From JANQPD01 sp963715655 (lineage in GTDB: Bacteria; Bacteroidota; Bacteroidia; Flavobacteriales; Schleiferiaceae): DNA of 64,000 bases. The notes beneath the pieces are model-generated. The model made no database searches. It saw only the letters and a program-made list of their open reading frames with translations, and had not been told where the DNA came from. Where the stretch lies: positions 1,860,001 to 1,924,000 of the forward strand of contig OY970262.1 in assembly GCA_963715655.1 (NCBI GenBank), in the 5' to 3' direction. Made by a program: the position numbers and the translations under genes. Numbering within the stretch: the first letter of the stretch is position 1; each line of letters begins with the position of its first letter. Shown here piece after piece: positions 9,897 to 19,905 of the stretch.

Positions 9897-12800
9897 ATGA
9901 AAAAATTATATTTACTAATAATTATTTGTGCAGCATTTTGCGTAAGCAGTTTTGCGCAAACATCGGTAACGGCTACTTACAATAGTGGTGATAAAGCTCT
10001 TGATAGAATTTTTGGAACCGCAACTACAAGCCAAGTATCAACATGTGCGGCAACCTTAAATGTTTTAGTACCTGCGGGTAGATATGTGGTGGGGATAGAT
10101 GTGGAGTATGACTTAACTAGCATTGGTAATAATTGGCAACAGGAGCAAAGCAGCTATTTGGAATGCGTAAGCACAAGCACAAAAGAAGCTTCTATTACAC
10201 CAGGGCCAAATGTTAATAGTGCTGGCACGGCAAGTTACACACGCAATGGACTTAATTTTGCCAATGGTGTGGTAGGTGCAGGTGGTTCTATTCAATTTAC
10301 ATTACATGCATTTAAGAGTTTTGGTACTACTTGTAATATATCAGAGGCAAAAATTGATAACAATACTTTTAAAATTACGGTGCGTCATGTTGCTGCTCCC
10401 ACTTGCTTACCACCAAGCGCTCCGCTGGCCACTGCTCCCGGAACCAATAGTATTAATTTAGATTGGACAACCGGTGGTGCAACCACTTGGGAGGTAGAAT
10501 ATGGTGCGCCCGGTTTTACCATTGGCACAGGTACTAGAGTGGCTGTTTTAAGCAAGCCCTTTTCCTTAACGGGATTAAGTTCTTCTACCGATTATGAGTA
10601 TGTAGTACGAGATAGTTGTGCTGTTGGTGATGTTAGCTTTTGGTCAGCAAGAAAGCAATTTAGAACAAGTTGTGCGCCAAAAACAGTGCCTTTTACAGAA
10701 AATTTTGATGGTTCTGATTGGAGCGTAGCAGGATTTAATAGTTTAGGAACCATAGATACGTGTTGGTCAAGAAATTATCAAAACGTTTTCACTTGGGTAA
10801 AAGGGTTGCCTGCATTTAATAATAATAACTCAGGGCCATCTGCAGATCATACCACCGGCAGTGGAAACTATATTTATACCGATAGAGTTAATTTTGGTCC
10901 TACTCCCTTTACCGCTCAAATTCAAAGTCCGTATATAGACTTAGGAGCACTTACAGCTCCACAACTTACCTTCTTTTATCACGCTTTTGGTGCATCAATA
11001 GGAAATTTATCAGTACAAATAACCAATGATTTTGGCCTAACTTATACTAACTTGAGCAGCATTAATGGGCCACAGCATTTTAATAAAAATGACCCTTGGA
11101 ATGAATCAATTTTAGATTTGAGCGCCTACGTAGGTGATACCATAGCCATACGATTTAGTATGCTACAATCTATAAACAGTACGTTAAGTGAATTTGCCAT
11201 TGATGATTTTAACGTGGCACAAGCGCCTAGCTGCCCAAAACCACAAAATTTTGCAGTAGATAATGCATGGATTACAAACGCCACATTTTCTTTTACCGCG
11301 TTAAGTGCCAGTAGCTACCATTTTGAGTACGGTGCTCCAGGATACACTTTTGGCACAGGTACGAGATCAGTATTAACTGGAAATCCGGCAACTTTAACTG
11401 GACTTACCGCTAACACCACGTATGATGTTTACATGCGCTCAATTTGCGCACCCGGAGATAGTTCACTTTGGATAGGGCCATTAACATTTAAAACTCAATG
11501 TAATCCTACACCAGCGCCATATACGCAAAATTTTGATGGCACTGATTTTACCGCAGCTACAAGTAATAGTGCTATTGGTACCATTAATAATTGTTTTAGT
11601 AGGAGCGATAGTTCAGGTCAATTTGTGTGGCGCACGGCTCCAGCTCCGTTTAACGTATTTAATTCGGGGCCTGAGTTTGACCATACCCTTGGTACTGCTG
11701 CGGGTAAATTTTTACGTTCCGATTTACTCGGCTTTACCGGAGGTGTTAATTCCACTTTTTTCAGTACTGAGCTTATTGATTTATCTACCATTACAAATCC
11801 GCAATTAGTTTTTTGGACACACATGTTTGGTTCTGATATTTCATCACTACAAGTGGATATAATTACCAAAAATGGCGCTACCAATATTTATTCATTATCT
11901 GGGCAACAGCAAACCACTAGAACGCAGCCTTGGAAAGAAGTGGTATTACAATTAGGTGCTTATGCTAATGATAGTGTTAGCTTCAGATTCACCTCCAATA
12001 GGTTTGGAAATCAGATTAATTCGCGCATTGCTATTGACGATATTAGTGTAGAAGTAGCTCCAAGTTGCCCAAAATCTCAAAATTTAATGTTTGTAAGCAG
12101 CACTAGCAGTACAGCAACTTTAAGTTGGATAAGTGGCGGCTCGGCAAATGCCCAAATAGAGTATGGAGCACCAGGTTTTACACTTGGTACGGGCACCAAA
12201 GTAGCAGTAACTACCAATCCCGCTACCGTTACCGGATTAACACCAAACACAACGTATGATTTTTATGTAAGAGATAGCTGTGGTGCAAATGATTTTTCTG
12301 CATGGACAATCAGCGCAACGGGTCGTACGCAATGTGTGGCAGTTTTAGCTCCTTTTTCAGAAAACTTTGATGGAACCAATTTTGCACCTTCTACGGCTTT
12401 TAACCTTCGTTCTACCATAGATGCTTGCTGGGAAATTGATACTTCATCCCGCTATGAATGGGCAACGGGAACCACCGGAAGCGGTAATTTTAATACTGGC
12501 CCTGCAACAGATCATACTACCGGTAGTGGAAACTTTTTGTTTTCCGATAGAATTTTTGGATTTTCAAGTATTGATGGCATTAATACAACTGTAGAATCTC
12601 CTTTAATAGACTGCACACCTTTAACTATTCCCGAGCTTCAATTTTACTACCACATGTTTGGCAATCAAATTGACAGTTTGGTGGTAGATGTATTTGACGG
12701 CACTACTTGGAGTCAGGTTTGGTTTGCAGCTGGTGCCCAACAAACTACCGGTTCTGATCCTTGGTTAGAAGCCAATATTGATCTTGCAGCTTATACAACC

Positions 12801-15800
12801 AATACCATTAAGGTAAGATTTAGAGCAGTAGGAACTGCTATTTTTTCCTTTAACAATAATGTGGCTATTGATGATTTTAAAATAAGGGAACAACCAACCT
12901 GCCCTAAGCCTAGTAACTTAACGGTGGTTTCAAATACCATAAATTCTATTGATTTAAGCTGGACAACCGGTGGAGCCACTAATTGGATTATTGAATATGG
13001 CCCAACGGGTTTTACAAAAGGAAGCGGAACTTTTGTGGCCGCAAATAGTAATCCCTTTACCCTTACAGGACTTACCGGGGGAATAAGCTATGACATTTAC
13101 TTAAGAGATAGCTGTGGTGTGGCTGATGTAAGTGATTGGACACCTTCTGTTTTAGGTAATACTACCTGTGCGCCTTTGCTGGCTCCATATTTTCAAAATT
13201 TTGAAGGAGCAGATTTTGTTCGCCCTGTCGCTTTTAATGATTCAGGGAGTTTTCCTGTTTGTTGGGAGCGCAGTGCTACCAGTAGTCAACGTTATTTTTG
13301 GGATGTAGGAGAGCCGGTTTTTAATAACAATTTTACAGGGCCATCAGGAGATCATACAAGCGGAACGGGTAAATATGCTTATGTGGAAAGCGGTTTTGGA
13401 GCCGGCAACGCACCTTTTACAGCGCGTCTTTTAACGCCTCAAATAGACTTATCAGCGCTTACTACTCCACAATTATCGTTTTGGTATCACATGTTTGGCT
13501 CAGGTATAGGTACTATGCAAGTAGAAATAAATAATGGCACAGGCTTTACCAATTTGGTTACCTACACAGGCGCTCAGCAAATCTCAAATACAGAGGTATG
13601 GAAAGAGCAAATTTTGGATTTATCCGCTTATGCAAACGATACTATACAGCTCCGTTTTTTAGCTGATAAACCTACCAATTCAACATTAGCAAATGCGGCC
13701 ATTGATGATATTGAAATTAAAGAGGCACCTAGTTGTCCTAAACCACAAGTATTACAAGTATTAGGCACTACGGCTACCACGGCACAGCTAAGCTTTACAA
13801 GTGGTGGTGCTGCCAATTGGGAAGTGGAATATGGCGCTCCGGGTTTTGCGCTTGGTTCGGGAACTCGTGTGGCATTAGCTACTAATCCGGGTACCGTAAC
13901 GGGGCTTACGGCCAATACAAATTATGAGTTTTACGTAAGAGATAGTTGTGCCGTTGGTGATGTTTCAGATTGGAGCAACGTAGCGCGTGCAAAAACTGCT
14001 TGTACGGCAGTAATGGCGCCTTATTTTGAAAATTTTGATGGAACCAATTTTACGGTTGCTACTGGTTTTGGAAGTCGCAGTACGTTGGATCCTTGTTGGA
14101 AAGCAGATACATCAACCCGCTTTGAGTGGGCGGTGGGAAATTCAACGAGCGGTGGTTTTAACTCCGGGCCTTCCGGTGATTTTACAACCGGTAGTGGTAA
14201 ATATTTATTCTCCGACAGAATTTTTGGATTTTCAAACGTAGATGCTTTATCAACAACTGTAGAATCTCCTCTAATTGATTGCTCTTCGCTTACCACGCCT
14301 GAATTGCAATTTTATTATCACATGTTCGGAAATCAAATTGACAGCTTAGTAGTAGATGTTTTTGATGGCACTAGTTGGACGCAAGAATGGTTTTTAGCGG
14401 GGCAGCAACAAACATCTGCATCAGCACCTTGGCAAGAAGCAATAGTTGATATTTCCGCTTACGCAAATACTACTATTAAGGTAAGAATTAGAGCGGTAAG
14501 CACTATTTTATTTGCCAATTCTAACAATATGGCCATTGATAACTTTAGAATTAGAGAACAACCAAATTGTCCTAAGCCTAGTAACTTAAATTTTGTTTCA
14601 GGAACTTCAACTAGTGCTACCATAGGTTGGACCACAGGTGGAGCTACCAATTGGATTATTGAATACGGAGCGGTTGGTTTTACCAAAGGAACAGGTACTT
14701 TTATTGCTGCCAATTCCAATCCATTCATTATTACGGGCTTAACTCCGGGTGCTACGTACCAAATGTACTTACGCGATAGTTGTGGAGTAGCGGATGTGAG
14801 TGATTGGACGAGTGCCTTCCAGTTTTCTACCGTGTGCACGCCTATACCGGCACCATGGTTTGAAGATTTTGAAGCCATAAATTTTGTACAACCAAGTGCA
14901 ACTGCTTTTGGAGATTCGGGATCCTTTCCTGTATGTTGGAATAGAACCTCAAGCGGTACTAGATATTTCTGGGCGGTTAGTCCACCATCTTTTCCTAATA
15001 CATTTACAGGACCCAGTGGAGATCATACTACCGGTTCTGGTAAATATGCAAGCTCTGAGTCAGGTTTTGGCTTTGCAACCGCACCCTTTACAACGCGTTT
15101 AGAAACGCCTCAAATTGATTTAAGTACGCTTACTACTCCAGAATTATCTTTTTGGTATCACTTATTTGGTAATGGAATAGGTACCATTACGGTGGAAATT
15201 AATAACGGTAGTGGTTATACAACGCTTACCACCTATACAGGGCAGCAGCAAACAGCACAAACAGATGCTTGGTTGGAAGAAATTGTGGATTTATCTGCTT
15301 ATGCAAATGATACTATTTCTTTACGTTTTGTGGCGGCACGTGCAAATTTTTCAACTGCTTCAGATGCCTCTTTTGATGATATAGATATACATGAAGCGCC
15401 TAGTTGTCCTAAACCATCTAGCATTGTAAAACTCGGTACCACCACCACCACGGCTCAATTTAGTTGGACAAGTACCGGAACACCGGTTGGGTATGAAATT
15501 GAATACGGGCCGGTAGGATTTGCTTTGGGAGCCGGAACAACGGTTACTGCAACTACACTTCCCTTTACTGTTACCGGACTTACGCCTGATACGCGCTACG
15601 ACTTTTACTTAAGAGATGAATGTACGGTTGGCGATTTTAGTGATTGGTCAGTTCCAATACCCGATACCACAAAATGTAATATTTATACAGCGCCATATTC
15701 AGAGAATTTTGATGGAAATGAATTTGCAGCACCCGCCTCTTTTAATGACCCCGGAATTGTGAGTCAATGTTTTGTAAGAACGCCAATTACACCTTTCTTC

Positions 15801-18302
15801 TTTACAACCGGTCAAAATGGTACGAGTTCTTTTAACACAGGGCCAAGTGCCGATCATACTTCGGGTACAGGTAAATTTTTACACTCTGAGGGTTTTGACA
15901 ATCAGGCTTCTAGTGCAAACTTAGAAATTCCGTTGGTAGATGTAACGGGCATTACTTCTCCGGAGCTTAGATTTTGGTATCACATGTTTGGAACAAACAT
16001 TGGTTCTTTAAAAGTAGAAGGATGGAATAAGAATACGAACACTTGGCAGCAGTTAAACATTATTACCGGCCAGCAGCAAACGAGTAATGCTGCAGCTTGG
16101 CAGGAACGTGTTGTTTCTTTAAGTGCTTTACCATCGGATACTATAGCCTTACGCTTTGTGGCAACAAGAGCTTCGGGTTTTGGTACAAGGCACGACATGG
16201 CTATTGATGATGTATGGATAGGAGAGACACCTACTTGTACACGTCCTTCTAATTTAGCTTTTGTAAGCGCAACTGTTAATAGTATTACCGTAAGCTGGAC
16301 AAGTGGAGGAGCGGCTAATGCGTTAATAAAACATCGCCCTTCAGGATCTACTGCGCCCTTTACTTTTGTTCCCGTAACTACCAGTCCTGCAATTATTTCC
16401 GGCCTAACAGCCTCTACCAATTATGAAATTTATTTGGCAGATAGTTGTGGAGCGGCAGATATAAGTTTATATGAAGGAGCACTGTTAGCAAATACTTCTT
16501 GCGGCACAGGAACCATTCCCTTTAACGAAAATTTTGAATCAGGCAGTTGGATTTCCGGCACAGGATTTTTCAATACTAATGATCAAATATCACCTTGCTG
16601 GACACGTAGCTCAACTACTAATAGCCGCTGGTCAACCCGCTCCGGTGCTACACAATCTTTTAACACGGGGCCAAGCCAAGGTGTTAATAATGGTAAGTAT
16701 ATATTCTTAGTAAATACCAGCTTTAGTACGTCCACCATTGATGTAGAATCCAGCCAAATACAAATACCAACCGGTGCGGTAGATCCAAGATTGTATTTTA
16801 ATTACCACATGTTTGGTAATAACATTGATTCTTTTGCTATTCAGGTTCAAAACGGAACTACATGGTCTGGTAATGTATTTAGTTTGGTAGGGCAGCAACA
16901 ATCATCAAAAGCAGCTGCTTGGAAACTAGATAGTTTGGACTTAAATAATTACAAGGGAAGTACAATACGCTTTAGATTACGAGGATATGTGAGCGGTGGT
17001 AATTGCAACATTGCCATTGATGAAATGCTAGTGAAAGAGCAAGTTATCCCTTGTACCTCTGCCAGTAACTTGGCTATAAGCAATATAACTCCGGCAGGAG
17101 CCGATATTACCTGGACGCAGGGTTCTAGTTTTAGCAACGTAATTGTAGTTGCTGCTGGCGGTGCTATTTCCACTGGCACTGTTTATAGTAACGTAACGTC
17201 ACCTTATGCCCTTACGGGATTACTACCCAATACCGCGTACGATATATACGTGCAGGACAGTTGTGGAGTAGGTTTAGTAAGTACACCGGTGCAAATTGCA
17301 CTTACCACTACGCCATGCCCAGCAGTTACCGCAGCTTTAAGTACTTCTAGCACAGGTTTGTCGGTTAATTTTAATACAGGAACTTCATTAAATGCCGATT
17401 CTACTTACATAACCTTTGGGGATGGAAACTTTAGTTCATTACCACCTTTTAGCAATGTTTACGCAACTCCGGGTCGTTATACTATAAGTGTTTATGCTTT
17501 CAACAATTGCGGAACATCAGATACGGTGTTTGATACCTTACAAGTTTGTGAAGTTTTAAACGCAGCTTTCACGTTTACACAAAACGGAAGCAATGTATAT
17601 TTTGATGCATCTACAAGTAATGGTGCGGCAGGATATAACTGGACGTTTGGCGATGGAACCACAGGTGCCGGAATGTTAGACACCAACGTTTACGCCAGTA
17701 CGGGCACATTTACAGTGGGGCTTCAGGTATATAACCTTTGCGGTGATACGTTATCGGTGACACAAATTATTCAAGTTTGTGTAAAACCAGTTGTATCATG
17801 GACATACACCATCATAGGTACTAGCGGTGCAGGTATGGAAGTACAGTTTGACGCATCGGCATCTACTAATGCAAGTACATTTGATTGGAACTTTGGCGAT
17901 GGTAATACGGCTGTTGGCACAGCAGTTCCTTTACACATTTACTTAGTGCCCAGCTTAAATTATAGAGTTACTTGTATTGCTACTAATGCCTGTGGAGGCA
18001 AGGATACGTTATCCTTTAAACTGAATCAAATTGGTTTAGATGAAAATGTTTTATCCAATTTGGTAAAAGTGTATCCGGTTCCGGCTAATGAAAAAGTAAC
18101 CATTAGCTTTAACCCAGTAGTAGTGGAAGTGAGTAGCCTTAAACTTTATGATGCCACAGGAAAAATAATTTTAGGGCAACCAATAGCACCTAATACTGAT
18201 GAGGTAATTTTGGAAATGAATAATTTACCGGCAGGCATGTATCAACTACAAATGTTTGGAAAAACAGGTATTGTGAACAAGAAAATACAGGTAATAAAAT
18301 AA
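9897..18302 (+). CDS. Giant FN3 / jelly-roll / PKD adhesin-like protein, T9SS type A cargo
   Basis: A 2801-residue secreted protein. The signal peptide is MKKLYLLIIICAAFCVSSFA. After an N-terminal beta domain (to about residue 165) there are nine FN3-like domains, most opening CPKPxN and ending in a conserved YLRDSCGVxDxSDW region. Eight jelly-roll (choice-of-anchor J / MAM-like) domains alternate with them, each opening APYxxNFDG and ending AIDDxxIxE. Three PKD domains follow (ITFGDGN, WTFGDGT, WNFGDGN). The last 80 residues are a type A sorting domain (VYPVPANEKVTI, NLPAGMYQLQ, KIQVIK). No catalytic residues are evident, so a cell-surface adhesive or scaffold role is inferred. Modules 3-4 and 5-6 are a recent internal duplication with a period near 1.67 kb. 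Confidence 0.93.
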   Translation: MKKLYLLIIICAAFCVSSFAQTSVTATYNSGDKALDRIFGTATTSQVSTCAATLNVLVPAGRYVVGIDVEYDLTSIGNNWQQEQSSYLECVSTSTKEASITPGPNVNSAGTASYTRNGLNFANGVVGAGGSIQFTLHAFKSFGTTCNISEAKIDNNTFKITVRHVAAPTCLPPSAPLATAPGTNSINLDWTTGGATTWEVEYGAPGFTIGTGTRVAVLSKPFSLTGLSSSTDYEYVVRDSCAVGDVSFWSARKQFRTSCAPKTVPFTENFDGSDWSVAGFNSLGTIDTCWSRNYQNVFTWVKGLPAFNNNNSGPSADHTTGSGNYIYTDRVNFGPTPFTAQIQSPYIDLGALTAPQLTFFYHAFGASIGNLSVQITNDFGLTYTNLSSINGPQHFNKNDPWNESILDLSAYVGDTIAIRFSMLQSINSTLSEFAIDDFNVAQAPSCPKPQNFAVDNAWITNATFSFTALSASSYHFEYGAPGYTFGTGTRSVLTGNPATLTGLTANTTYDVYMRSICAPGDSSLWIGPLTFKTQCNPTPAPYTQNFDGTDFTAATSNSAIGTINNCFSRSDSSGQFVWRTAPAPFNVFNSGPEFDHTLGTAAGKFLRSDLLGFTGGVNSTFFSTELIDLSTITNPQLVFWTHMFGSDISSLQVDIITKNGATNIYSLSGQQQTTRTQPWKEVVLQLGAYANDSVSFRFTSNRFGNQINSRIAIDDISVEVAPSCPKSQNLMFVSSTSSTATLSWISGGSANAQIEYGAPGFTLGTGTKVAVTTNPATVTGLTPNTTYDFYVRDSCGANDFSAWTISATGRTQCVAVLAPFSENFDGTNFAPSTAFNLRSTIDACWEIDTSSRYEWATGTTGSGNFNTGPATDHTTGSGNFLFSDRIFGFSSIDGINTTVESPLIDCTPLTIPELQFYYHMFGNQIDSLVVDVFDGTTWSQVWFAAGAQQTTGSDPWLEANIDLAAYTTNTIKVRFRAVGTAIFSFNNNVAIDDFKIREQPTCPKPSNLTVVSNTINSIDLSWTTGGATNWIIEYGPTGFTKGSGTFVAANSNPFTLTGLTGGISYDIYLRDSCGVADVSDWTPSVLGNTTCAPLLAPYFQNFEGADFVRPVAFNDSGSFPVCWERSATSSQRYFWDVGEPVFNNNFTGPSGDHTSGTGKYAYVESGFGAGNAPFTARLLTPQIDLSALTTPQLSFWYHMFGSGIGTMQVEINNGTGFTNLVTYTGAQQISNTEVWKEQILDLSAYANDTIQLRFLADKPTNSTLANAAIDDIEIKEAPSCPKPQVLQVLGTTATTAQLSFTSGGAANWEVEYGAPGFALGSGTRVALATNPGTVTGLTANTNYEFYVRDSCAVGDVSDWSNVARAKTACTAVMAPYFENFDGTNFTVATGFGSRSTLDPCWKADTSTRFEWAVGNSTSGGFNSGPSGDFTTGSGKYLFSDRIFGFSNVDALSTTVESPLIDCSSLTTPELQFYYHMFGNQIDSLVVDVFDGTSWTQEWFLAGQQQTSASAPWQEAIVDISAYANTTIKVRIRAVSTILFANSNNMAIDNFRIREQPNCPKPSNLNFVSGTSTSATIGWTTGGATNWIIEYGAVGFTKGTGTFIAANSNPFIITGLTPGATYQMYLRDSCGVADVSDWTSAFQFSTVCTPIPAPWFEDFEAINFVQPSATAFGDSGSFPVCWNRTSSGTRYFWAVSPPSFPNTFTGPSGDHTTGSGKYASSESGFGFATAPFTTRLETPQIDLSTLTTPELSFWYHLFGNGIGTITVEINNGSGYTTLTTYTGQQQTAQTDAWLEEIVDLSAYANDTISLRFVAARANFSTASDASFDDIDIHEAPSCPKPSSIVKLGTTTTTAQFSWTSTGTPVGYEIEYGPVGFALGAGTTVTATTLPFTVTGLTPDTRYDFYLRDECTVGDFSDWSVPIPDTTKCNIYTAPYSENFDGNEFAAPASFNDPGIVSQCFVRTPITPFFFTTGQNGTSSFNTGPSADHTSGTGKFLHSEGFDNQASSANLEIPLVDVTGITSPELRFWYHMFGTNIGSLKVEGWNKNTNTWQQLNIITGQQQTSNAAAWQERVVSLSALPSDTIALRFVATRASGFGTRHDMAIDDVWIGETPTCTRPSNLAFVSATVNSITVSWTSGGAANALIKHRPSGSTAPFTFVPVTTSPAIISGLTASTNYEIYLADSCGAADISLYEGALLANTSCGTGTIPFNENFESGSWISGTGFFNTNDQISPCWTRSSTTNSRWSTRSGATQSFNTGPSQGVNNGKYIFLVNTSFSTSTIDVESSQIQIPTGAVDPRLYFNYHMFGNNIDSFAIQVQNGTTWSGNVFSLVGQQQSSKAAAWKLDSLDLNNYKGSTIRFRLRGYVSGGNCNIAIDEMLVKEQVIPCTSASNLAISNITPAGADITWTQGSSFSNVIVVAAGGAISTGTVYSNVTSPYALTGLLPNTAYDIYVQDSCGVGLVSTPVQIALTTTPCPAVTAALSTSSTGLSVNFNTGTSLNADSTYITFGDGNFSSLPPFSNVYATPGRYTISVYAFNNCGTSDTVFDTLQVCEVLNAAFTFTQNGSNVYFDASTSNGAAGYNWTFGDGTTGAGMLDTNVYASTGTFTVGLQVYNLCGDTLSVTQIIQVCVKPVVSWTYTIIGTSGAGMEVQFDASASTNASTFDWNFGDGNTAVGTAVPLHIYLVPSLNYRVTCIATNACGGKDTLSFKLNQIGLDENVLSNLVKVYPVPANEKVTISFNPVVVEVSSLKLYDATGKIILGQPIAPNTDEVILEMNNLPAGMYQLQMFGKTGIVNKKIQVIK
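12331..15663 (+). repeat. Two-module tandem duplication inside the giant T9SS gene
   Basis: The protein encoded from about 12331 to 13998 (jelly-roll 3, FN3-4, jelly-roll 4, FN3-5) is closely repeated from about 13999 to 15663. Jelly-rolls 3 and 5 share LFSDRIFGFS, TVESPLIDC and YYHMFGNQIDSLVVDVFDGT. Jelly-rolls 4 and 6 share DSGSFPVCW, FTGPSGDHT and TPQIDLS. Modules 3 and 4 are much less alike than 3 and 5, so the copied unit was a pair. Boundaries are approximate, read from protein motifs. Confidence 0.8.
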
Positions 18303-18304
18303 AC

Positions 18305-18994
18305 TTACGCGTATAAAAAACCGAAACATGCTGCTAAAGCAGCGGTTTCGGTACGCAATCTTTTTTCGCCCAAGCTTATGGAATCAAAACCATTTGTTTG
18401 GGCTTTTTTAATTTCTTCAACGCTAAAGTCGCCTTCAGGGCCAATAAGTATCAGCGTCTTTTCCATTTTTGGAGATTTAAAAAAGTCTCTTTTTTCCCCA
18501 TCATAGCAATGCGCAATTAGTTTGCTTTCGGTTTGAGCTTGCTTTATAAAGGCATCAAACTTTACCATTTCATTAAAAACAGGAAGATGGCAGGCTAAAC
18601 TTTGTTTTACAGCACTTTTAACAATTTTTTCACCGCGTTCGGTTTTATACATTTTTCGCTCGCTGTTACTACAAAGTAGCGGGGTAATTTCTGCAATACC
18701 CAATTCTGTGGCTTTTTCTATAAAAAACTCAAAACGTTCGTTAGCCTTAGTGGGGGCAATGGCTATATGCAAATGTTGTTTTCTAGTTTCTTGCTTAAAA
18801 ACACTAAGCATGGTTAGTTTTAATTGACTAACACTACCAGCTTCAATTTTAGCATTGTATATGATACCGTTGCCTTCAGTCACTAAAATTTCATCACCAA
18901 TTTGTTTGCGCAACACTTTTATAGCATGGTGTGCTTCGGCTTTACCTAAAAAACCTTCCGTTTCGTTTAATTCTTCAGCAAAAAACAGGTTCAT
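18305..18994 (-). CDS. rsmE: 16S rRNA (uracil1498-N3)-methyltransferase
   Basis: RsmE methylates N3 of U1498 in the 30S decoding region, using SAM. The 229 residues include an N-terminal PUA-like domain (MNLFFAEELN..HAIKVLRKQIGDEI) and the knotted SPOUT methyltransferase domain with the signatures AERFEFFIEKATELG-like NERFEFFIEKATELG, LIGPEGDFSVEEI and SLGEKRLRTETAAL. The ATG overlaps the rimK stop by one base. It is the last gene of the tsaD-rimB-rimK-rsmE operon. The final codons also encode an intrinsic terminator, listed separately. The 3' end lies two bases from the convergent giant T9SS gene. Confidence 0.95.
   Translation of the reverse strand: MNLFFAEELNETEGFLGKAEAHHAIKVLRKQIGDEILVTEGNGIIYNAKIEAGSVSQLKLTMLSVFKQETRKQHLHIAIAPTKANERFEFFIEKATELGIAEITPLLCSNSERKMYKTERGEKIVKSAVKQSLACHLPVFNEMVKFDAFIKQAQTESKLIAHCYDGEKRDFFKSPKMEKTLILIGPEGDFSVEEIKKAQTNGFDSISLGEKRLRTETAALAACFGFLYA
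18315..18351 (-). terminator. Intrinsic terminator embedded in the end of rsmE
   Basis: Read on the minus strand, a hairpin with arms CCGAAAC/GTTTCGG and GCTGC/GCAGC (loop TTTA, small bulges) is followed directly by six T residues (18320-18315). The hairpin encodes the last residues of RsmE, and the T run encodes part of the terminal Phe-Leu-Tyr-Ala before the stop at 18305. The same stem could also pause transcription arriving from the convergent T9SS gene, although there is no T run on that side. Confidence 0.78.
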
Positions 18995-19905
18995 TAGGCA
19001 CCTACTTTATCTATTTTTTTTCTGGCCGACATATTTATGGTTTCTTCTATGTAGCTAATTACTTTGCCGGCTACATTAATTTTAGTTGCTTTTTCCACGC
19101 CTTCTAATCCAGGGCTTGAGTTCACTTCTAAAATTAGCGGACCACGTTCGCTTTGCAATAAATCAACTCCGGCTATTGCCAAGCCAAGTGCTTTTGCGGC
19201 ATTTATAGCGGCAGTTTTTTCTGCACGGGTAAGTTTTATAAGTGTGCCGCTACCGCCACGGTGTAAGTTGCTTCTAAATTCGCCTTCTTTTCCTTGGCGT
19301 TTAAAAGCAGCAACTACTTTACCATCAATAACAATGGCACGTACGTCAGCGCCACCGGCTTCGGCAATAAATTCTTGTACTAAAATATTAGCGTTTAATC
19401 CGTAAAAAGCTTCAATTACAGATTTAGCTGCCTTTTTAGTTTCGGCTAATACTACGCCTAAGCCTTGCGTACCTTCTAAAAGCTTTACTATTAACGGTGC
19501 CCCACCCACTTGCTTTATTAAATAATCAACATCACCCGGATATTTTGCAAAAGCCGTTTTTGGAATACCAATTTTGTGTCTGCTTAAAATTTGGGTAGCA
19601 CGCAGTTTATCGCGCGAACGCACCAAAGCCAAAGAGCTAGTGGTGCTAAACACTTTTTGCATTTCAAACTGACGAATAATGCTGCTACCATAAAAAGTAA
19701 CGGAGGCACCAATGCGCGGAATTATGGCGTCAACATCATCTAAACTATGATCTTTATAATACACCTTGGGGCTGCCACTTTCTATTACCACATAGCACTT
19801 TGCGTGGTTTATTACGGTCATTTTATGTCCGCGTGCTTCACCGGCTTCCACCAAGCGTTTGGTGCTGTATAATTTATCGTTAGTAGATAAAACTATTATA
19901 TTCAT
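18994..19905 (-). CDS. rimK: Ribosomal protein S6-glutamate ligase RimK (ATP-grasp)
   Basis: RimK-family ATP-grasp ligases add glutamates to the C-terminus of ribosomal protein S6. The 303 residues match the family length. Visible signatures are IPRIGASVTFYGSSIIRQFE, the ATP-binding loop KLLEGTQGLGVVLAE, and the metal/ATP-binding ending LILEVNSSPGLEGVEKATK. The start overlaps the rimB-like gene stop by four bases and the stop overlaps the rsmE start by one base. Pairing with a RimB-like protease supports the S6-modification role over other RimK paralogues (tetrahydromethanopterin or lysine biosynthesis). Confidence 0.92.
   Translation of the reverse strand: MNIIVLSTNDKLYSTKRLVEAGEARGHKMTVINHAKCYVVIESGSPKVYYKDHSLDDVDAIIPRIGASVTFYGSSIIRQFEMQKVFSTTSSLALVRSRDKLRATQILSRHKIGIPKTAFAKYPGDVDYLIKQVGGAPLIVKLLEGTQGLGVVLAETKKAAKSVIEAFYGLNANILVQEFIAEAGGADVRAIVIDGKVVAAFKRQGKEGEFRSNLHRGGSGTLIKLTRAEKTAAINAAKALGLAIAGVDLLQSERGPLILEVNSSPGLEGVEKATKINVAGKVISYIEETINMSARKKIDKVGA

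Noticed and set aside
15980..16420. Reverse-strand open frames within the giant FN3 gene
   Set aside because: They mirror the repeated threonine/glycine-rich codons of the plus-strand gene and have no start context, leader or family match.
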